A stretch of DNA of 64,000 bases. Source: Chryseobacterium aahli. GTDB taxonomy: Bacteria; Bacteroidota; Bacteroidia; Flavobacteriales; Weeksellaceae. A program made the position numbers and the translations under genes. Below, in pieces: positions 43,566 to 53,241 of the stretch. The stretch's first letter is position 1; the number at the start of each line of letters is the position of its first letter. The DNA lies in NCBI RefSeq assembly GCF_022699665.1, contig NZ_JALDNB010000002.1, positions 434,001-498,000 on the forward strand, read 5' to 3'. The notes below the pieces were generated by a model. It was not told the origin of the DNA. It was given only the letters and a program-made list of their open reading frames with translations, and searched no databases.

Positions 43566-45293
43566 TTACCAGAATCTTACATAAAGTGCGGTTAATAGAA
43601 GCAATGTCACTACGATCAACACCAAAGTTCTGTTATCAACTTTAAACATTGTTGCGTCAATAGCAAAAGCTTTCGGATTCACTTTCGGGCCAGCCAAACT
43701 GATCATCACCATTACGGCAACCGTGATAAAGAATGACCATCCCATATTAATCAAAAATGGAATTTCTGTAATGGTCTGCACGACTCCATTTTCTAATTTT
43801 TCATACGTAAAAGCGGTGTACAACCACGTTTCTTTTCCGAAAATATCTACTGCAAAACTGTTGAAGAAAATCGCCAGCAAAAAACCAAGAAGAACGCCTA
43901 CTAAAGCTGCAGTTCCTGTGGTTCTCTTCCAGAACATTCCCAAAAGGAACATCGCAAAAACACCCGGACTTATAAATCCTGTATATTTCTGGATGAATGT
44001 AAATCCGCCTTCGCCTCCGATTCCCAAAACATCTGTCCAAGTAAATGCCAGAGCTACAAACATTGCCACGATAATTGCCCAACGTCCTGTTCTTACCATT
44101 TGGATTTCTGTCGCATCAGCTTTCAAATATTTTTTATAAATATCTAAAGTGAAAATTGTGGAAATACTGTTGACTTTTCCAGCCAACGAAGCTACAATTG
44201 CCGCCGTCAAAGCTGCCACTGCAAGACCTTTCAATCCGGTTGGTAAAAATCCTAAAATTGCAGAATAAGCACCGTCTTTTACCCCATTGAAACCTGGCAA
44301 ATGTCCTTTCGTATATAAAACATAAGCAGCAATTCCCGGAAGCATTACAATAATCGGCATAAATAATTTCAAAAATCCTGCGAATAAAATTCCGGTTCTT
44401 GCGGTCTTCAAATCTGCTCCCAAAGCACGTTGCGTGATGTATTGGTTGCATCCCCAATAATTTAGGTTTACAATCCACTGACCTGCAAAATACATCGCCA
44501 ACCCTGGGAGAACAACATATTTTTGAACACTAAGATTTTCCGGCATTGCCAATGTGGTAGTGGTTGTGGTCGGTTTATCAAGAATCAAATTAAAATGTTG
44601 TGGTGCCTCTTTCATCAATGTTTGAAAACCTGCGAAAGCATTTCCTATGACAGCTCCGTTGATTCTCTGGTCAACGATTTGAAGAGCCATATACACCGTA
44701 GCAAAACCTCCAATAATTAAAACTGCAACCTGAATTACGTCGGTGTAACCGATTACTTTCATTCCGCCCAAACCAATCAATAAAGCCATAAGAAGCAATC
44801 CGATCATAATGATGTGAAGGTTGTCTCCGCCCAATAAAGTATCGATAGCCAAAGCTCCGAGGTAAAGAATTGAAGTTAAATTCACAATGACATAAAGGAA
44901 CAGCCAGAAAACTGCCATAATCAGTGAAACCGATTTGTTGTAACGCCTTTCAAGAAACTGAGGCATTGTATAAATCTTATTTTTTAGATAAATCGGAATG
45001 AACCAGATCGCAATAATAATCAAAGCAAGAGCAGCAATCCATTCGTAAGCTGCAACGGCAACTCCCACAAAAAATCCTTCTCCGGACATCCCGATGAATT
45101 GTTCTGCTGAAATATTAGAAGCAATTAAACTTGCTCCAATCGCCCACCAAGTAAGCGAACCTTCAGCAAGAAAATAGTCTTTACTCCCTGTAGATGTGGT
45201 TTTTTTTCTGTTGTAAATCCAGATTCCGTAACCGGCTACCACCACAAAATAGACCAGAAATATGACGATATCAATAGTTGCTAAGTTTCCCAT
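43566..45293 (-). CDS. Sodium:solute symporter (SSS family), likely for arabinose
   Basis: A 575-residue inner-membrane transporter with about fourteen helices. SSS/SGLT features are LAEGSLTWWAIGASLIASNISAEQ in the first core helix near 45 and FLERRYNKSVSL near 115, and the protein ends in a helix at its extreme C terminus. As the last gene of the araB-araD-araA-galM unit it most likely brings L-arabinose into the cell with sodium. SGLT-type galactose or xylose uptake is also possible. It follows galM by 3 bases. Confidence 0.9.
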   Translation of the reverse strand: MGNLATIDIVIFLVYFVVVAGYGIWIYNRKKTTSTGSKDYFLAEGSLTWWAIGASLIASNISAEQFIGMSGEGFFVGVAVAAYEWIAALALIIIAIWFIPIYLKNKIYTMPQFLERRYNKSVSLIMAVFWLFLYVIVNLTSILYLGALAIDTLLGGDNLHIIMIGLLLMALLIGLGGMKVIGYTDVIQVAVLIIGGFATVYMALQIVDQRINGAVIGNAFAGFQTLMKEAPQHFNLILDKPTTTTTTLAMPENLSVQKYVVLPGLAMYFAGQWIVNLNYWGCNQYITQRALGADLKTARTGILFAGFLKLFMPIIVMLPGIAAYVLYTKGHLPGFNGVKDGAYSAILGFLPTGLKGLAVAALTAAIVASLAGKVNSISTIFTLDIYKKYLKADATEIQMVRTGRWAIIVAMFVALAFTWTDVLGIGGEGGFTFIQKYTGFISPGVFAMFLLGMFWKRTTGTAALVGVLLGFLLAIFFNSFAVDIFGKETWLYTAFTYEKLENGVVQTITEIPFLINMGWSFFITVAVMVMISLAGPKVNPKAFAIDATMFKVDNRTLVLIVVTLLLLTALYVRFW

Positions 45294-45296
45294 ATT

Positions 45297-46457
45297 TTAT
45301 TTTTTAACTGAGAATTTATAAATTGTTTTTGACTGGTATTTTTGACCCGGCTTCAATTCAGTTGAAGGGAAAGAAGCTTGATTCGGAGAATCCGGGAAAT
45401 GCTGGGTTTCAAGACAAAAACCTGTTCTGAATTCATTTTTCCCACCAGTTTTGGTATCGAATTTACCGTCCAAGAAATTTCCGGAATAGAACTGAACGCC
45501 AGGTTCATCTGTCAAAACTTCCATCACTCTTCCTGATTCTGGATGATACACTTTGGCAATGCTTTTCATTCCGTTTCCGTTCAGAATCCAGTTGTGGTCG
45601 TAGCCTTTTCCTTTTTTCAATTGGTCGTCATCTGCATTGATATCTTTTCCAATTGGTTTTGAAGTGGTAAAATCAAAAGGATTTCCTTTTACCGACTTCT
45701 GTTCACCAGTCGGAATCAATGTTTCATTTACAGGTAAAAACTTGTCTGCATTAATTTGCAGTTCGTGGTCAGTAATAGTTTTTGTGAAATTCCCAGAAAG
45801 GTTGAAATACGAATGTTGGGTAAGATTCACAACCGTTGCTTTATCCGTCATTGCTTCGTAAGAAATCTCCAAAGCATTTTCGTCTGTCAAAGTATATAAA
45901 ACAGTTGTCGTCAGTTTTCCAGGATAACCTTCTTCGCCGTCTGCACTTGTGTAAGTCAGCTTCAAAGTTGGAAATTTCGCATCTTTTACTGGTTCAATGT
46001 TCCAGAATTTGGTATGAAAACCTTCTTTTCCACCGTGAAGGCTGTTGGATCCGTCGTTTTTGTCGATGTCGTAAGTTTTGCCTTCCAAAGTGAATTTTGC
46101 GTTGGCAATTCTGTTTCCATAACGTCCAATCAAAGCTCCGAAGTAGTATGGATTTCCGTTGAAATAATCTTCAGGTTTTGTGAAACCTAAAACGACATCT
46201 TCATATTTTCCGTTTTTATCAGGAGCCGTTAGCGAAGTGATAATGCCGCCAAAGTTGATGACTTCCAGCTTCATCCCGTTTTTATTCGTTAAGGTATATT
46301 TTTTAATGGAATCGCCTTTTGCAGTAATTCCGTAATCTGAGACCTGTATGTTCTCCATTTTTTTTGATTGAGTTTTTTGATGAGTTTCTTTTTTATTGCA
46401 GCCGAAAATACATAAAACTGCAAAAAGAATAATCAGGTTGATCGTTGTTTTTTTCAT
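45297..46457 (-). CDS. galM: Aldose 1-epimerase, lipoprotein
   Basis: A 386-residue mutarotase that interconverts sugar anomers. Key residues are His in NSLHGGKEGFH near 143, His in LTQHSYFNLSG near 215 and Glu in CLETQHFPDSPN near 350. An N-terminal signal with lipobox IFGC shows that it works in the envelope, where it would give the adjacent symporter the anomer it prefers. It lies between araA and the symporter gene, 19 bases after araA. Confidence 0.9.
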   Translation of the reverse strand: MKKTTINLIILFAVLCIFGCNKKETHQKTQSKKMENIQVSDYGITAKGDSIKKYTLTNKNGMKLEVINFGGIITSLTAPDKNGKYEDVVLGFTKPEDYFNGNPYYFGALIGRYGNRIANAKFTLEGKTYDIDKNDGSNSLHGGKEGFHTKFWNIEPVKDAKFPTLKLTYTSADGEEGYPGKLTTTVLYTLTDENALEISYEAMTDKATVVNLTQHSYFNLSGNFTKTITDHELQINADKFLPVNETLIPTGEQKSVKGNPFDFTTSKPIGKDINADDDQLKKGKGYDHNWILNGNGMKSIAKVYHPESGRVMEVLTDEPGVQFYSGNFLDGKFDTKTGGKNEFRTGFCLETQHFPDSPNQASFPSTELKPGQKYQSKTIYKFSVKK

Positions 46458-46476
46458 TGTTTAGGAATTTAGCAAA

Positions 46477-47973
46477 TTAACGGTAGTAGATTTCATTCCA
46501 GCGAAGCGTGTTCTTGAAATCACGGATTTTAGTGTCTTCATCGATAACAAGAGATTCAATTCCAGCAATTTCTGCAAAATCTTCCAGCATTTCCGCACTT
46601 ATATTTTCACTGTAACACGTGTGATGTGCTCCACCAGCCAAAATCCAAGCTTCTGCAGCAGTGTACAAGTCAGGAAGCGGCTTCCAAAGGACTCTTGCTA
46701 CAGGAAGTTTTGGTAATTCTTCTGTGATTTCCAATGCTTTTGTTTTGTTGATTAACAGTCTGAAATGATTTCCGAAATCCATCAAGGCGGCGTTCAAAGA
46801 ATCGATATTTCCTCTTGAATTGAAGACGAGACGAACCGGGTCAGCTTTTCCACCGATTCCTAACGGATGTATTTCACAAGATGGTTTGTCAACTGCCAAA
46901 ACAGGATCAACTTCCAGCATATGAGAACCTAAAACCGACGGATTTGAAGGATTTAAATGGTACGTATAATCTTCCATAAAGGCATTTCCGCCCTTCAGAC
47001 CTTGTCCCATCGTTTTCATTACACGAACTAATGCTGCTGTTTTCCAGTCGCCTTCTCCTGCAAAACCATACCCTTTTTCCATCAACCTCTGAACAGCAAT
47101 TCCGGGAAGTTGTTCCAAACCGTGAAGGTCTTCAAAAGTATCTGAGAAGCCTTTGAAATTACCTTCTTTCAGAAATTTTTCTAAACCTAATTCTATTCTG
47201 GCAGCCGCTTCAAGAGATTTTCTGCTGCTTCCGCCTGAAAGAAGAGATTCCGCCATTTTGTATGAGGCTTCATATTCTTCCATCAAAGTTTTGATTTCGC
47301 CATCGCCGATTGAGTTGACAACACTTACCAAATCCCCGATTCCCCAAGTGTTTACTGAAAATCCGAATTTAGTTTCCGCTTCTACTTTGTCGCCATCGGT
47401 TACGGCAACATATCTCATATTGTCTCCAAAACGGGCGAATTTAGCACCTTGCCAATCGTCCCAACCTGCTGCAACACGGCTCCATTCTCCGATTTGTTTC
47501 TGAACTCTTTCGTCTGCCCAATGTCCAACAACTACTTTTCTGTTTTTGCGGAGACGACTTACCATAAACCCAAATTCACGGTCGCCGTGAGCTGCCTGAT
47601 TCAGGTTCATAAAATCCATATCCATCGTAGCCCACGGAATGTCCTGATTGAACTGTGTATGAAGATGCAACATTGGTTTTTGCAGAGCGGTCAATCCACG
47701 AATCCACATTTTTGCAGGAGAAAACGTGTGCATCCAGGTTACGATACCAATACAGTCTTTTGAAAAATTGGCGGCTGTAAGGGTTTCAAAAATTTCTTCT
47801 GTAGTTTTTACGGTTGGTTTTAAAACCACTTTTACCGGAATTGATGAAGAAATATTAAGTGCTTCTACGATTTTCCTTGAATGTTCCGCAACCTGAGCTA
47901 AAGTTTCAGGTCCGTATAAATGCTGGCTTCCGGTGATGAACCAGATTTCTTTTGTATTTAAAGGTGTTAACAT
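46477..47973 (-). CDS. araA: L-arabinose isomerase
   Basis: A 498-residue metal-dependent isomerase making L-ribulose from L-arabinose. Metal and catalytic residues can be placed: Glu in FAGEGDWK near 304, Glu in FMEDYTYH near 332, His in [10 protein letters not shown] near 349 and His in GAHHTCYS near 450. Length and the opening [12 protein letters not shown] match the family. It follows araD in the araBDA order. Confidence 0.95.
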   Translation of the reverse strand: MLTPLNTKEIWFITGSQHLYGPETLAQVAEHSRKIVEALNISSSIPVKVVLKPTVKTTEEIFETLTAANFSKDCIGIVTWMHTFSPAKMWIRGLTALQKPMLHLHTQFNQDIPWATMDMDFMNLNQAAHGDREFGFMVSRLRKNRKVVVGHWADERVQKQIGEWSRVAAGWDDWQGAKFARFGDNMRYVAVTDGDKVEAETKFGFSVNTWGIGDLVSVVNSIGDGEIKTLMEEYEASYKMAESLLSGGSSRKSLEAAARIELGLEKFLKEGNFKGFSDTFEDLHGLEQLPGIAVQRLMEKGYGFAGEGDWKTAALVRVMKTMGQGLKGGNAFMEDYTYHLNPSNPSVLGSHMLEVDPVLAVDKPSCEIHPLGIGGKADPVRLVFNSRGNIDSLNAALMDFGNHFRLLINKTKALEITEELPKLPVARVLWKPLPDLYTAAEAWILAGGAHHTCYSENISAEMLEDFAEIAGIESLVIDEDTKIRDFKNTLRWNEIYYR

Positions 47974-48016
47974 ATATTATAGTTGATAAATGATGATTGA
48001 TTTTTATTATATATAT

Positions 48017-48049
48017 AAACCTTCAAGGTTTTTGAAACCTTGAAGGTTT
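48017..48049. repeat. Perfect hairpin between araD and araA
   Basis: Arms AAACCTTCAAGGTTT (48017-48031) and AAACCTTGAAGGTTT (48035-48049) pair over 15 bp with a 3-base loop. Each arm is itself nearly palindromic, so other folds are possible. A shorter relative (AAACCTTATAGGTTT) lies near 53213. It may tune expression between araD and araA. Confidence 0.65.
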
Positions 48050-48065
48050 GTTTAGTCAACAGTTC

Positions 48066-48764
48066 TTACTGTCCGTAATAGGCATTTTTGCCGTGTTTTC
48101 GTTCGTAATGTTTTTTGATAAGCGAATCTTTCAAACGGGGAGCATTTGGGTTGATTTGTCTTGTGCGATATGCCATTTCTGCAATGGTTTCGAGAACTTT
48201 GCTGTTGTAAACGGCTTTGTCCGCATTTTTTCCCCAAGTGAATGGTCCGTGATTTCCGATAAGTACCATTTCGACTTTTTCATAAGACAATTCTTTCTCT
48301 TTGAAGCAATCCAAAATCTGAATTCCGGTATTGTATTCGTAATTTCCTTCGATTAAATCATCGTGCATTGGCGGTGCACAGGGAATATCTGTCGTTAGAT
48401 GGTCGGCGTGAGTGGTTCCGAAAATCGGAATATCCATCTGAGCCTGCGCCCAAGCGACTGAATAAATTGCGTGAGTATGAGAAATTCCACCAATGTTTCC
48501 CCAGTTTTTGTAAAGGTAAGCGTGGGTTTTGGTGTCGGATGACGGTCTTAAGTTTCCTTCTACCACATTGGCATCATAATCTAAAATCACAATGTCTTCA
48601 GGTTTTAAAAGTTCGTACGGAACGCCGCTTGGTTTGATGGCAAAGATTCCTTTTTCACGGTCAACTGCACTAACGTTCCCGAATGTGTAAACGACAAGCT
48701 TCAAGGCATCCAACTGCATATTGGCTTCGTAACATTCTCTCTGGAGTTCTTTATAGATGCTCAT
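48066..48764 (-). CDS. araD: L-ribulose-5-phosphate 4-epimerase
   Basis: A 232-residue class II aldolase-like zinc enzyme making D-xylulose-5-phosphate. The zinc ligands are in GISHTHAIYS near 94-96 and NHGPFTWGK near 171, and the family motif FGTTHADH is near 118. The ATG at 48764 (MSIYKEL) is used; a start at 48797 would read through repeat sequence. Its product passes to the transketolase and transaldolase of the same island. Confidence 0.94.
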   Translation of the reverse strand: MSIYKELQRECYEANMQLDALKLVVYTFGNVSAVDREKGIFAIKPSGVPYELLKPEDIVILDYDANVVEGNLRPSSDTKTHAYLYKNWGNIGGISHTHAIYSVAWAQAQMDIPIFGTTHADHLTTDIPCAPPMHDDLIEGNYEYNTGIQILDCFKEKELSYEKVEMVLIGNHGPFTWGKNADKAVYNSKVLETIAEMAYRTRQINPNAPRLKDSLIKKHYERKHGKNAYYGQ

Positions 48765-48780
48765 TTTATTATATTTTTTA

Positions 48781-48855
48781 ACGCAAAAGGAGCGCAAAGT
48801 TTTTTATTTATTCTATTGTTTTAAATTCGCAAAGGCGTAAACTTAGCCAAGAATT
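48781..48855 (-). repeat. Repeat family B, copy 3
   Basis: Holds GCGCAAAGTTTTTTA and TTCGCAAAGGCGTAAACT, just before the araD ATG. It shares these with the copies at 29835 and 36266. Confidence 0.6.
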
Positions 48856-48869
48856 AATTTTTTAAGTTT

Positions 48870-48956
48870 CCTTTGTCATTCCGTAGAAGTCTATACAAAG
48901 TTTGCTTAGATTGACTTCGTCGAACCACTTCGTTAGGTTTCCTACGGAATGACAAA
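48870..48956. repeat. Inverted repeat TTTGTCATTCCGTAG...CTACGGAATGACAAA
   Basis: Fifteen-base arms face each other across about 55 bases. The interior near 48920-48942 (GAACCACTTCGTTAGGTTTC) matches bases 26306-26331 in reverse complement, so the element is dispersed. It sits between repeats B3 and A3 in the araB-araD gap. Confidence 0.6.
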
Positions 48957-48990
48957 ATTGTGTTTTTATGTTGATCGTTGTTTTATGTTG

Positions 48991-49090
48991 AATCTGCAGC
49001 CCGGCTTGAGCGGAAATCCTTTTTTGTATTGGCAAAAGCGTTGGCAAAAAAGATTGGGAGCGGAAGACGGATAAAGCTGCCATAAAAATT
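48991..49090 (-). repeat. Repeat family A, copy 3
   Basis: Runs from AATCTGCAGCCCGGCTTGAG to GACGGATAAAGCTGCC. TTTTTTG and CAAAAAA can pair inside. It lies 135 bp after the araB stop, farther than other copies, because a family C element lies between. Confidence 0.6.
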
Positions 49091-49128
49091 TTAATCGTTA
49101 GTTTTTGTACTATAATCTATTTAACAGG

Positions 49129-49198
49129 TCGCCTCTACGAGGCTTGATGTGTATGGATGATTATGTTTGGCTATTAACAGTACGCTCCTACGGAGCTC
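49129..49198. repeat. Hairpin repeats of the CTCCTACGGAGC type (family C)
   Basis: GGTCGCCTCTACGAGGC and CGCTCCTACGGAGCTC are short hairpins spaced by about 40 bases. Together with the other repeats they fill the 460-base gap between araB and araD, where no gene is seen. Confidence 0.5.
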
Positions 49199-49225
49199 TC
49201 AAATCCTGGTTAAAATTTCTATCAA

Positions 49226-50908
49226 CTATAAACTGTCAACTTTCAACTTCTTTTTCGATTTGATATTGTTTTCCGTGAAGTCAGCGAGAATCTGATATTG
49301 ATTCATTAATTCTGCATATTTTTCCACCTGTTCTGCCTGTGGGAAATATTCGGCTTCGAAATCGGAACCCATTTTCTGGATCGCTTCCTGAACATTCGGA
49401 TAAATTCCTGCTGCAACTGCGGCGTAAATCGCTGCACCCAAAGCCGGGGCCTGGTCGGATGCTGCTACTACAATCGGCATATTCAGTACGTTTGCTAACG
49501 TCTGCATAATGAATGGCGATTTTCTGGCAACACCGCCGATTCCGATGACTTTTTCGATTTTCACGCCTTCTTCTTCGAAACGGTCAACAATTTTCTTGGA
49601 ACCGAAACAAATAGCATTCACCAATGCTTTGAAAATGTGTGGTGCTTTCGTTCCGAGTGACAGGTTGCTGATAGCAGCTTTCAGCTCTTGATTCGCATCA
49701 GGTGTTCTTCGTCCGTTAATCCAATCCAAGGCGATAGGAACGGCTTCGGAAAGAGGAATTTTTTCCGCTTCCAAAGTGAGATTTCGGATGAGATGATTCT
49801 CTATTTCTTCTTTTAAAAGTTTTTTTTGATTATCATCGATGACACTAGAATTCATCAGAATATTTTGAGTTGGCCACATCAGAATATCTTTGTACCAGGC
49901 CAACAAATCTCCGAAAGCAGATTGACCTGCCTCAAGACCAATCAATCCGGGAATGACCGAACCATCTACCTGTCCGCAAATTCCTTTCACAGTTTTGTTT
50001 CCGATAATTTCGTTAGGTGCAACCATAATATCGCACGTGGAAGTTCCCATAATTCGGATGAGTGTATTCTCCTCCACTTTTGCGCCAACTGCTCCGGAAT
50101 GTGCGTCGAAAGTTCCTACAGCAATCACCGTATTGGTCGTTAATCCTAATTTTGATGCCCATTCTTGATTTAAATTTCCTGCAACCTCATCGGAAGTGTA
50201 AGTTTTATCGTACAGCCTGTCACGAAGTTCAGCTAATGAAGGGTCTAACTGACCGAGGAAATCTTTTGACGGCAGTCCGTCCCACGATTCGTGCCACATC
50301 GCTTTGTGACCCGCTGCGCAACGGCTTCTTTTGAAAGTCGCCAAATCCTGATGGTCAGAAAGAAGAAACGTGATATAATCGCAATGTTCCATCCAACTGT
50401 AAGCCGAATTTTTCACATTGTCATCAACTCTATTGATGTGAAGAATTTTTGCCCAAAACCATTCGGAGGAATAGATTCCGCCTTCAAATTTAGTGTAATC
50501 TTTCGCCAAATGGTTGATTTCTTCTGCTTCTGAAATTGAAGTATGGTCTTTCCACAACACCATCATCGCATTGGGATTTTGTTCGAAACCAGGCGTTAAA
50601 GCCAATGCAATTCCTTCTTTGTTTACCGGAAGCGGTGATGAACCTGTGGTATCGATACAAACGCTGACAATACTTTCAGGTGCTACTCCACTTTCTTTGA
50701 CAACTTCTGAAATGGTTTTTTCCAAGCCTTCGATATGGTCAAGCGGATGCTGACGGAATTGATTTTGTTCCGGCTGACAAAATTTTCCTCCTTTCCATCT
50801 TTGATAATAGCTTACGGATGTGGCGAGTTCGGCTCCGTTTTCTGTATCAATCAGGACTGCACGAACTGAATCTGTTCCATAATCTAATCCGATAACGTAT
50901 TTCTTCAT
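49226..50908 (-). CDS. araB: Ribulokinase
   Basis: A 560-residue FGGY-family kinase that phosphorylates L-ribulose. It shows the N-terminal phosphate loop IGLDYGTDSVRAVLID, VCIDTTGSSP near 85, the substrate and ATP region MGTSTCDIMV near 285 and the C-terminal GIGGVARKSPFIMQT near 465. It opens the araB-araD-araA-galM-symporter unit. Upstream are a TATATTTG box and a 23-bp AraR-like site. Confidence 0.95.
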   Translation of the reverse strand: MKKYVIGLDYGTDSVRAVLIDTENGAELATSVSYYQRWKGGKFCQPEQNQFRQHPLDHIEGLEKTISEVVKESGVAPESIVSVCIDTTGSSPLPVNKEGIALALTPGFEQNPNAMMVLWKDHTSISEAEEINHLAKDYTKFEGGIYSSEWFWAKILHINRVDDNVKNSAYSWMEHCDYITFLLSDHQDLATFKRSRCAAGHKAMWHESWDGLPSKDFLGQLDPSLAELRDRLYDKTYTSDEVAGNLNQEWASKLGLTTNTVIAVGTFDAHSGAVGAKVEENTLIRIMGTSTCDIMVAPNEIIGNKTVKGICGQVDGSVIPGLIGLEAGQSAFGDLLAWYKDILMWPTQNILMNSSVIDDNQKKLLKEEIENHLIRNLTLEAEKIPLSEAVPIALDWINGRRTPDANQELKAAISNLSLGTKAPHIFKALVNAICFGSKKIVDRFEEEGVKIEKVIGIGGVARKSPFIMQTLANVLNMPIVVAASDQAPALGAAIYAAVAAGIYPNVQEAIQKMGSDFEAEYFPQAEQVEKYAELMNQYQILADFTENNIKSKKKLKVDSL

Positions 50909-50953
50909 TTTTGCGATGAATTATTTTTTATTAATTTTTATTTTGGTAGACCC

Positions 50954-50996
50954 TTTACTTCGGCAGGCTCAGCACAAGCTTGGCTCAGGGTGACAT
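50954..50996. repeat. Family D repeat (CTTCGGCAGGCTCAG...GTGACA)
   Basis: TTACTTCGGCAGGCTCAG and GGCTCAGGGTGACATCTCTAA are relatives of elements at 33837 and 53136. The tail GTGACATCTCTAATA is shared with the 53136 copy. It falls in the araB leader, downstream of the presumed start of transcription. Confidence 0.5.
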
Positions 50997-51055
50997 CTCT
51001 AATACTAAATGTCTAGGTTGAACGAAATCGTTGCATTTCTATTAAGAGATTTAAA

Positions 51056-51063
51056 CAAATATA
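51056..51063 (-). promoter_or_regulatory. TATATTTG promoter box of the araB operon
   Basis: On the minus strand TATATTTG fits TAnnTTTG. It is exactly 14 bases from the AraR-like site, the same arrangement as upstream of GH3. The leader to the araB ATG would be about 140 bases. Confidence 0.6.
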
Positions 51064-51077
51064 AATTTTTATTTTTA

Positions 51078-51100
51078 ATAAATGTAAATATTACACTTAA
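51078..51100. promoter_or_regulatory. Candidate AraR operator, araB operon
   Basis: Fits WTAARTGT-N7-ACACTTRW, with ATAAATGT and ACACTTAA arms. It covers the -33 region of the TATATTTG promoter, so bound protein would compete with or recruit polymerase. Confidence 0.65.
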
Positions 51101-51134
51101 TTTTAATTTTTCTTTTATTGATGGTACTTAAAGG

Positions 51135-53108
51135 CTATTTTATCTTTAAAACAACAAAAGAATTGGGTGGAATTTGAACAGAAAATTTCCCTTTTTTAAT
51201 CACAGAATTCTCTTCAAGAGGTTTTATGTTTTCTTTTTCAAAATTATTTTCACTCGAAAGTTGAGAAGCTGTCAAGGTTGTTTTGGTTAATTTGCTTCCT
51301 AATTTTATGTTTTTTGGATTGATTTCAATTGACTTTTCCTGAGAATCTGTATTAACTATTTTGATGATTACTTCATTATTCTTACCATCTTTCACTGCAG
51401 ATGCAAAGAGTTGGTTTTGTCCTTTTACAGCATTTCCGTTTTCCGAAATTTTGATTAAATCGGTTCCTTTATTATTTGAAAATAATTTCTGAACATAATA
51501 ATTCGGTGTTGCGTATGACTTCAAATTATTAAACCAAATCAAATCCGGTGTCCATTGCCAACCGTCTGCGTGGGCAAAAAGCGGTGCGTAGGAAGTCATC
51601 GTAACCACATCTGCGTTTCTTTCCAATCCTGTCATAAAAGCGGCTTCCGACAATGCAGTCTGCCAGTTATTTTTGTTATCAGGTTTCACAACTCCGACTG
51701 ATTGAGCAGCATATTCTCCGGCAAAAACTTTTGGTCCGGAACGGTCGTAAGCATCGTAACGTCCGGCATTTTTTGTAAACCATTCGGGCGAATTGTAATA
51801 ATGCTCATCGACAATTTGTGCATTGAGTTTTTTTAACTCTTTCCAGCCGTATTCAAAGAATTCTCCGTCAGGCGATGGTCCACTTCCTGAAATAATTTTA
51901 ATATCAGGATATTTGGCGTGGATGGCTTTTTCAAAAATTTTGTAACGTTCAATGTAATCTTCTCCCCACTGCTCGTTCCCAACACCGATATACTTCATAT
52001 TGAACGGTTGCGGATGTCCCATTTCAGCACGGATTTTTCCCCATTTTGTGGTTTGACTTCCATTAGCAAATTCAATCAAATCCAAAGCATCCTGAACGTA
52101 AGGATTTAATTCTTCTAAATGAACCAACTCTCCAGTATTAAACTGGCAAGCCATTCCGCAACTCAGAATCGGTAAAGGTTCTGCTCCCAAATCTTCGGAA
52201 AGCTGAAAATATTCATAAAAGCCTAATCCGAACGACTGATAGTAATCGGGAGTGAGGCGATGTGCAAAACCTGAACTCCATTTGTTGATGAGATATTCTC
52301 TATCGGCGACATTTCCTAAAGTTTTTTTCCATTGATACCTTTCGGCAAGCGTTCTGCCTTCGACAATACAGCCTCCGGGAAAACGTAAAAATCCGGGTTG
52401 CAAGTCGTATAATTTTTGAACTAAATCTTTACGTAAACCACCCTTTCTTCCCTTCCAAGTATCTTGTGGGAAAAGGGAAATCATATCCATATTGACGACA
52501 CCGTTTCCTGTGAAGGTGATTTGAAGTTTCGCTTTTTCAACCGTTCTTGATGGAGAAAAAACAGCAGTATATTTTTGCCAGCCTTTTCCTTTGATTAAAA
52601 TCGGAACTGTAGAAATTACGACTCCATTTTCATCTATCAGACTTGTATTGACCGCAGAAATATTTCCTGATACATTTTCCAAGTCAAAACTAAAATCATA
52701 TCTGGAATTCTGATGAAGTCCGATTCCTCTGAAACCTTCATTCTCCAAAATATAATTTTTATCATTGTAAACGGTTATTCTTCCGTAGTTTTTATTAGTT
52801 TTGGAATCATCAGAATAAATCGTCAGAAAACCGGAATCTAAATTTGGAGAAAGGGTTTTCGTGTTTTGTTGTTCCCAGCCCGTTAATGGTTCGTCAAATT
52901 CAAAACTCCGGTTTTTGATGAGTTCTGCATAAATACCGCCATCTGCTGCAAAGTTGATGTCCTCGAAGAAAATTCCGTACATCGTTGGCTGGATTTTGAT
53001 GTTGGTGGAACTTCCGTCCAAATCTAAAGTAAACTTTGAGGTTTGTGCCGATGAAAATGCAACGCAAGTTGATAGAAGAAGGGTGAAGATTTTATTTTTA
53101 GTTTTCAT
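51135..53108 (-). CDS. GH51 alpha-L-arabinofuranosidase
   Basis: A 657-residue exported enzyme (signal MKTKNKIFTLLLSTCVAFSSAQ) removing alpha-L-arabinofuranose from arabinoxylan or arabinan. A carbohydrate-binding-like N-terminal jelly roll (about 60-215) precedes the barrel. Acid/base Glu is in GVGNEQWGED near 377 and nucleophile Glu in VFAGEYAAQS near 465. The ATG at 53108 places the signal first; one at 53132 adds an unlikely polar lead. It follows GH3 by 133 bases, probably in the same AraR-controlled unit. Confidence 0.93.
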   Translation of the reverse strand: MKTKNKIFTLLLSTCVAFSSAQTSKFTLDLDGSSTNIKIQPTMYGIFFEDINFAADGGIYAELIKNRSFEFDEPLTGWEQQNTKTLSPNLDSGFLTIYSDDSKTNKNYGRITVYNDKNYILENEGFRGIGLHQNSRYDFSFDLENVSGNISAVNTSLIDENGVVISTVPILIKGKGWQKYTAVFSPSRTVEKAKLQITFTGNGVVNMDMISLFPQDTWKGRKGGLRKDLVQKLYDLQPGFLRFPGGCIVEGRTLAERYQWKKTLGNVADREYLINKWSSGFAHRLTPDYYQSFGLGFYEYFQLSEDLGAEPLPILSCGMACQFNTGELVHLEELNPYVQDALDLIEFANGSQTTKWGKIRAEMGHPQPFNMKYIGVGNEQWGEDYIERYKIFEKAIHAKYPDIKIISGSGPSPDGEFFEYGWKELKKLNAQIVDEHYYNSPEWFTKNAGRYDAYDRSGPKVFAGEYAAQSVGVVKPDNKNNWQTALSEAAFMTGLERNADVVTMTSYAPLFAHADGWQWTPDLIWFNNLKSYATPNYYVQKLFSNNKGTDLIKISENGNAVKGQNQLFASAVKDGKNNEVIIKIVNTDSQEKSIEINPKNIKLGSKLTKTTLTASQLSSENNFEKENIKPLEENSVIKKGKFSVQIPPNSFVVLKIK

Positions 53109-53135
53109 TGATAATTTATTTTGATTGTCCAAATA

Positions 53136-53162
53136 GACACTTCGACTACGCTCAGTGTGACA
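53136..53162. repeat. Family D repeat (GACACTTCGACTACGCTCAG)
   Basis: GACAC and GTGTG can pair around CTTCGACTACGCTCA. It is related to elements at 33837 and 50954 and lies between GH3 and GH51. Confidence 0.5.
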
Positions 53163-53241
53163 TCTCTAATAATAAACTTTTAAATTGAGTGGTATTTCTG
53201 TTTATTGATAAACCTTATAGGTTTTCTAAATTGAGAATAGT

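Noticed and set aside
43723..44139. 138-residue plus-strand frame inside the symporter gene
   Set aside because: Antisense shadow of a clear SSS-family transporter.
48862..49083. 73-residue minus-strand frame in the araB-araD gap
   Set aside because: It is the translation of repeat A copy 3 and the adjoining inverted repeat, not a gene.
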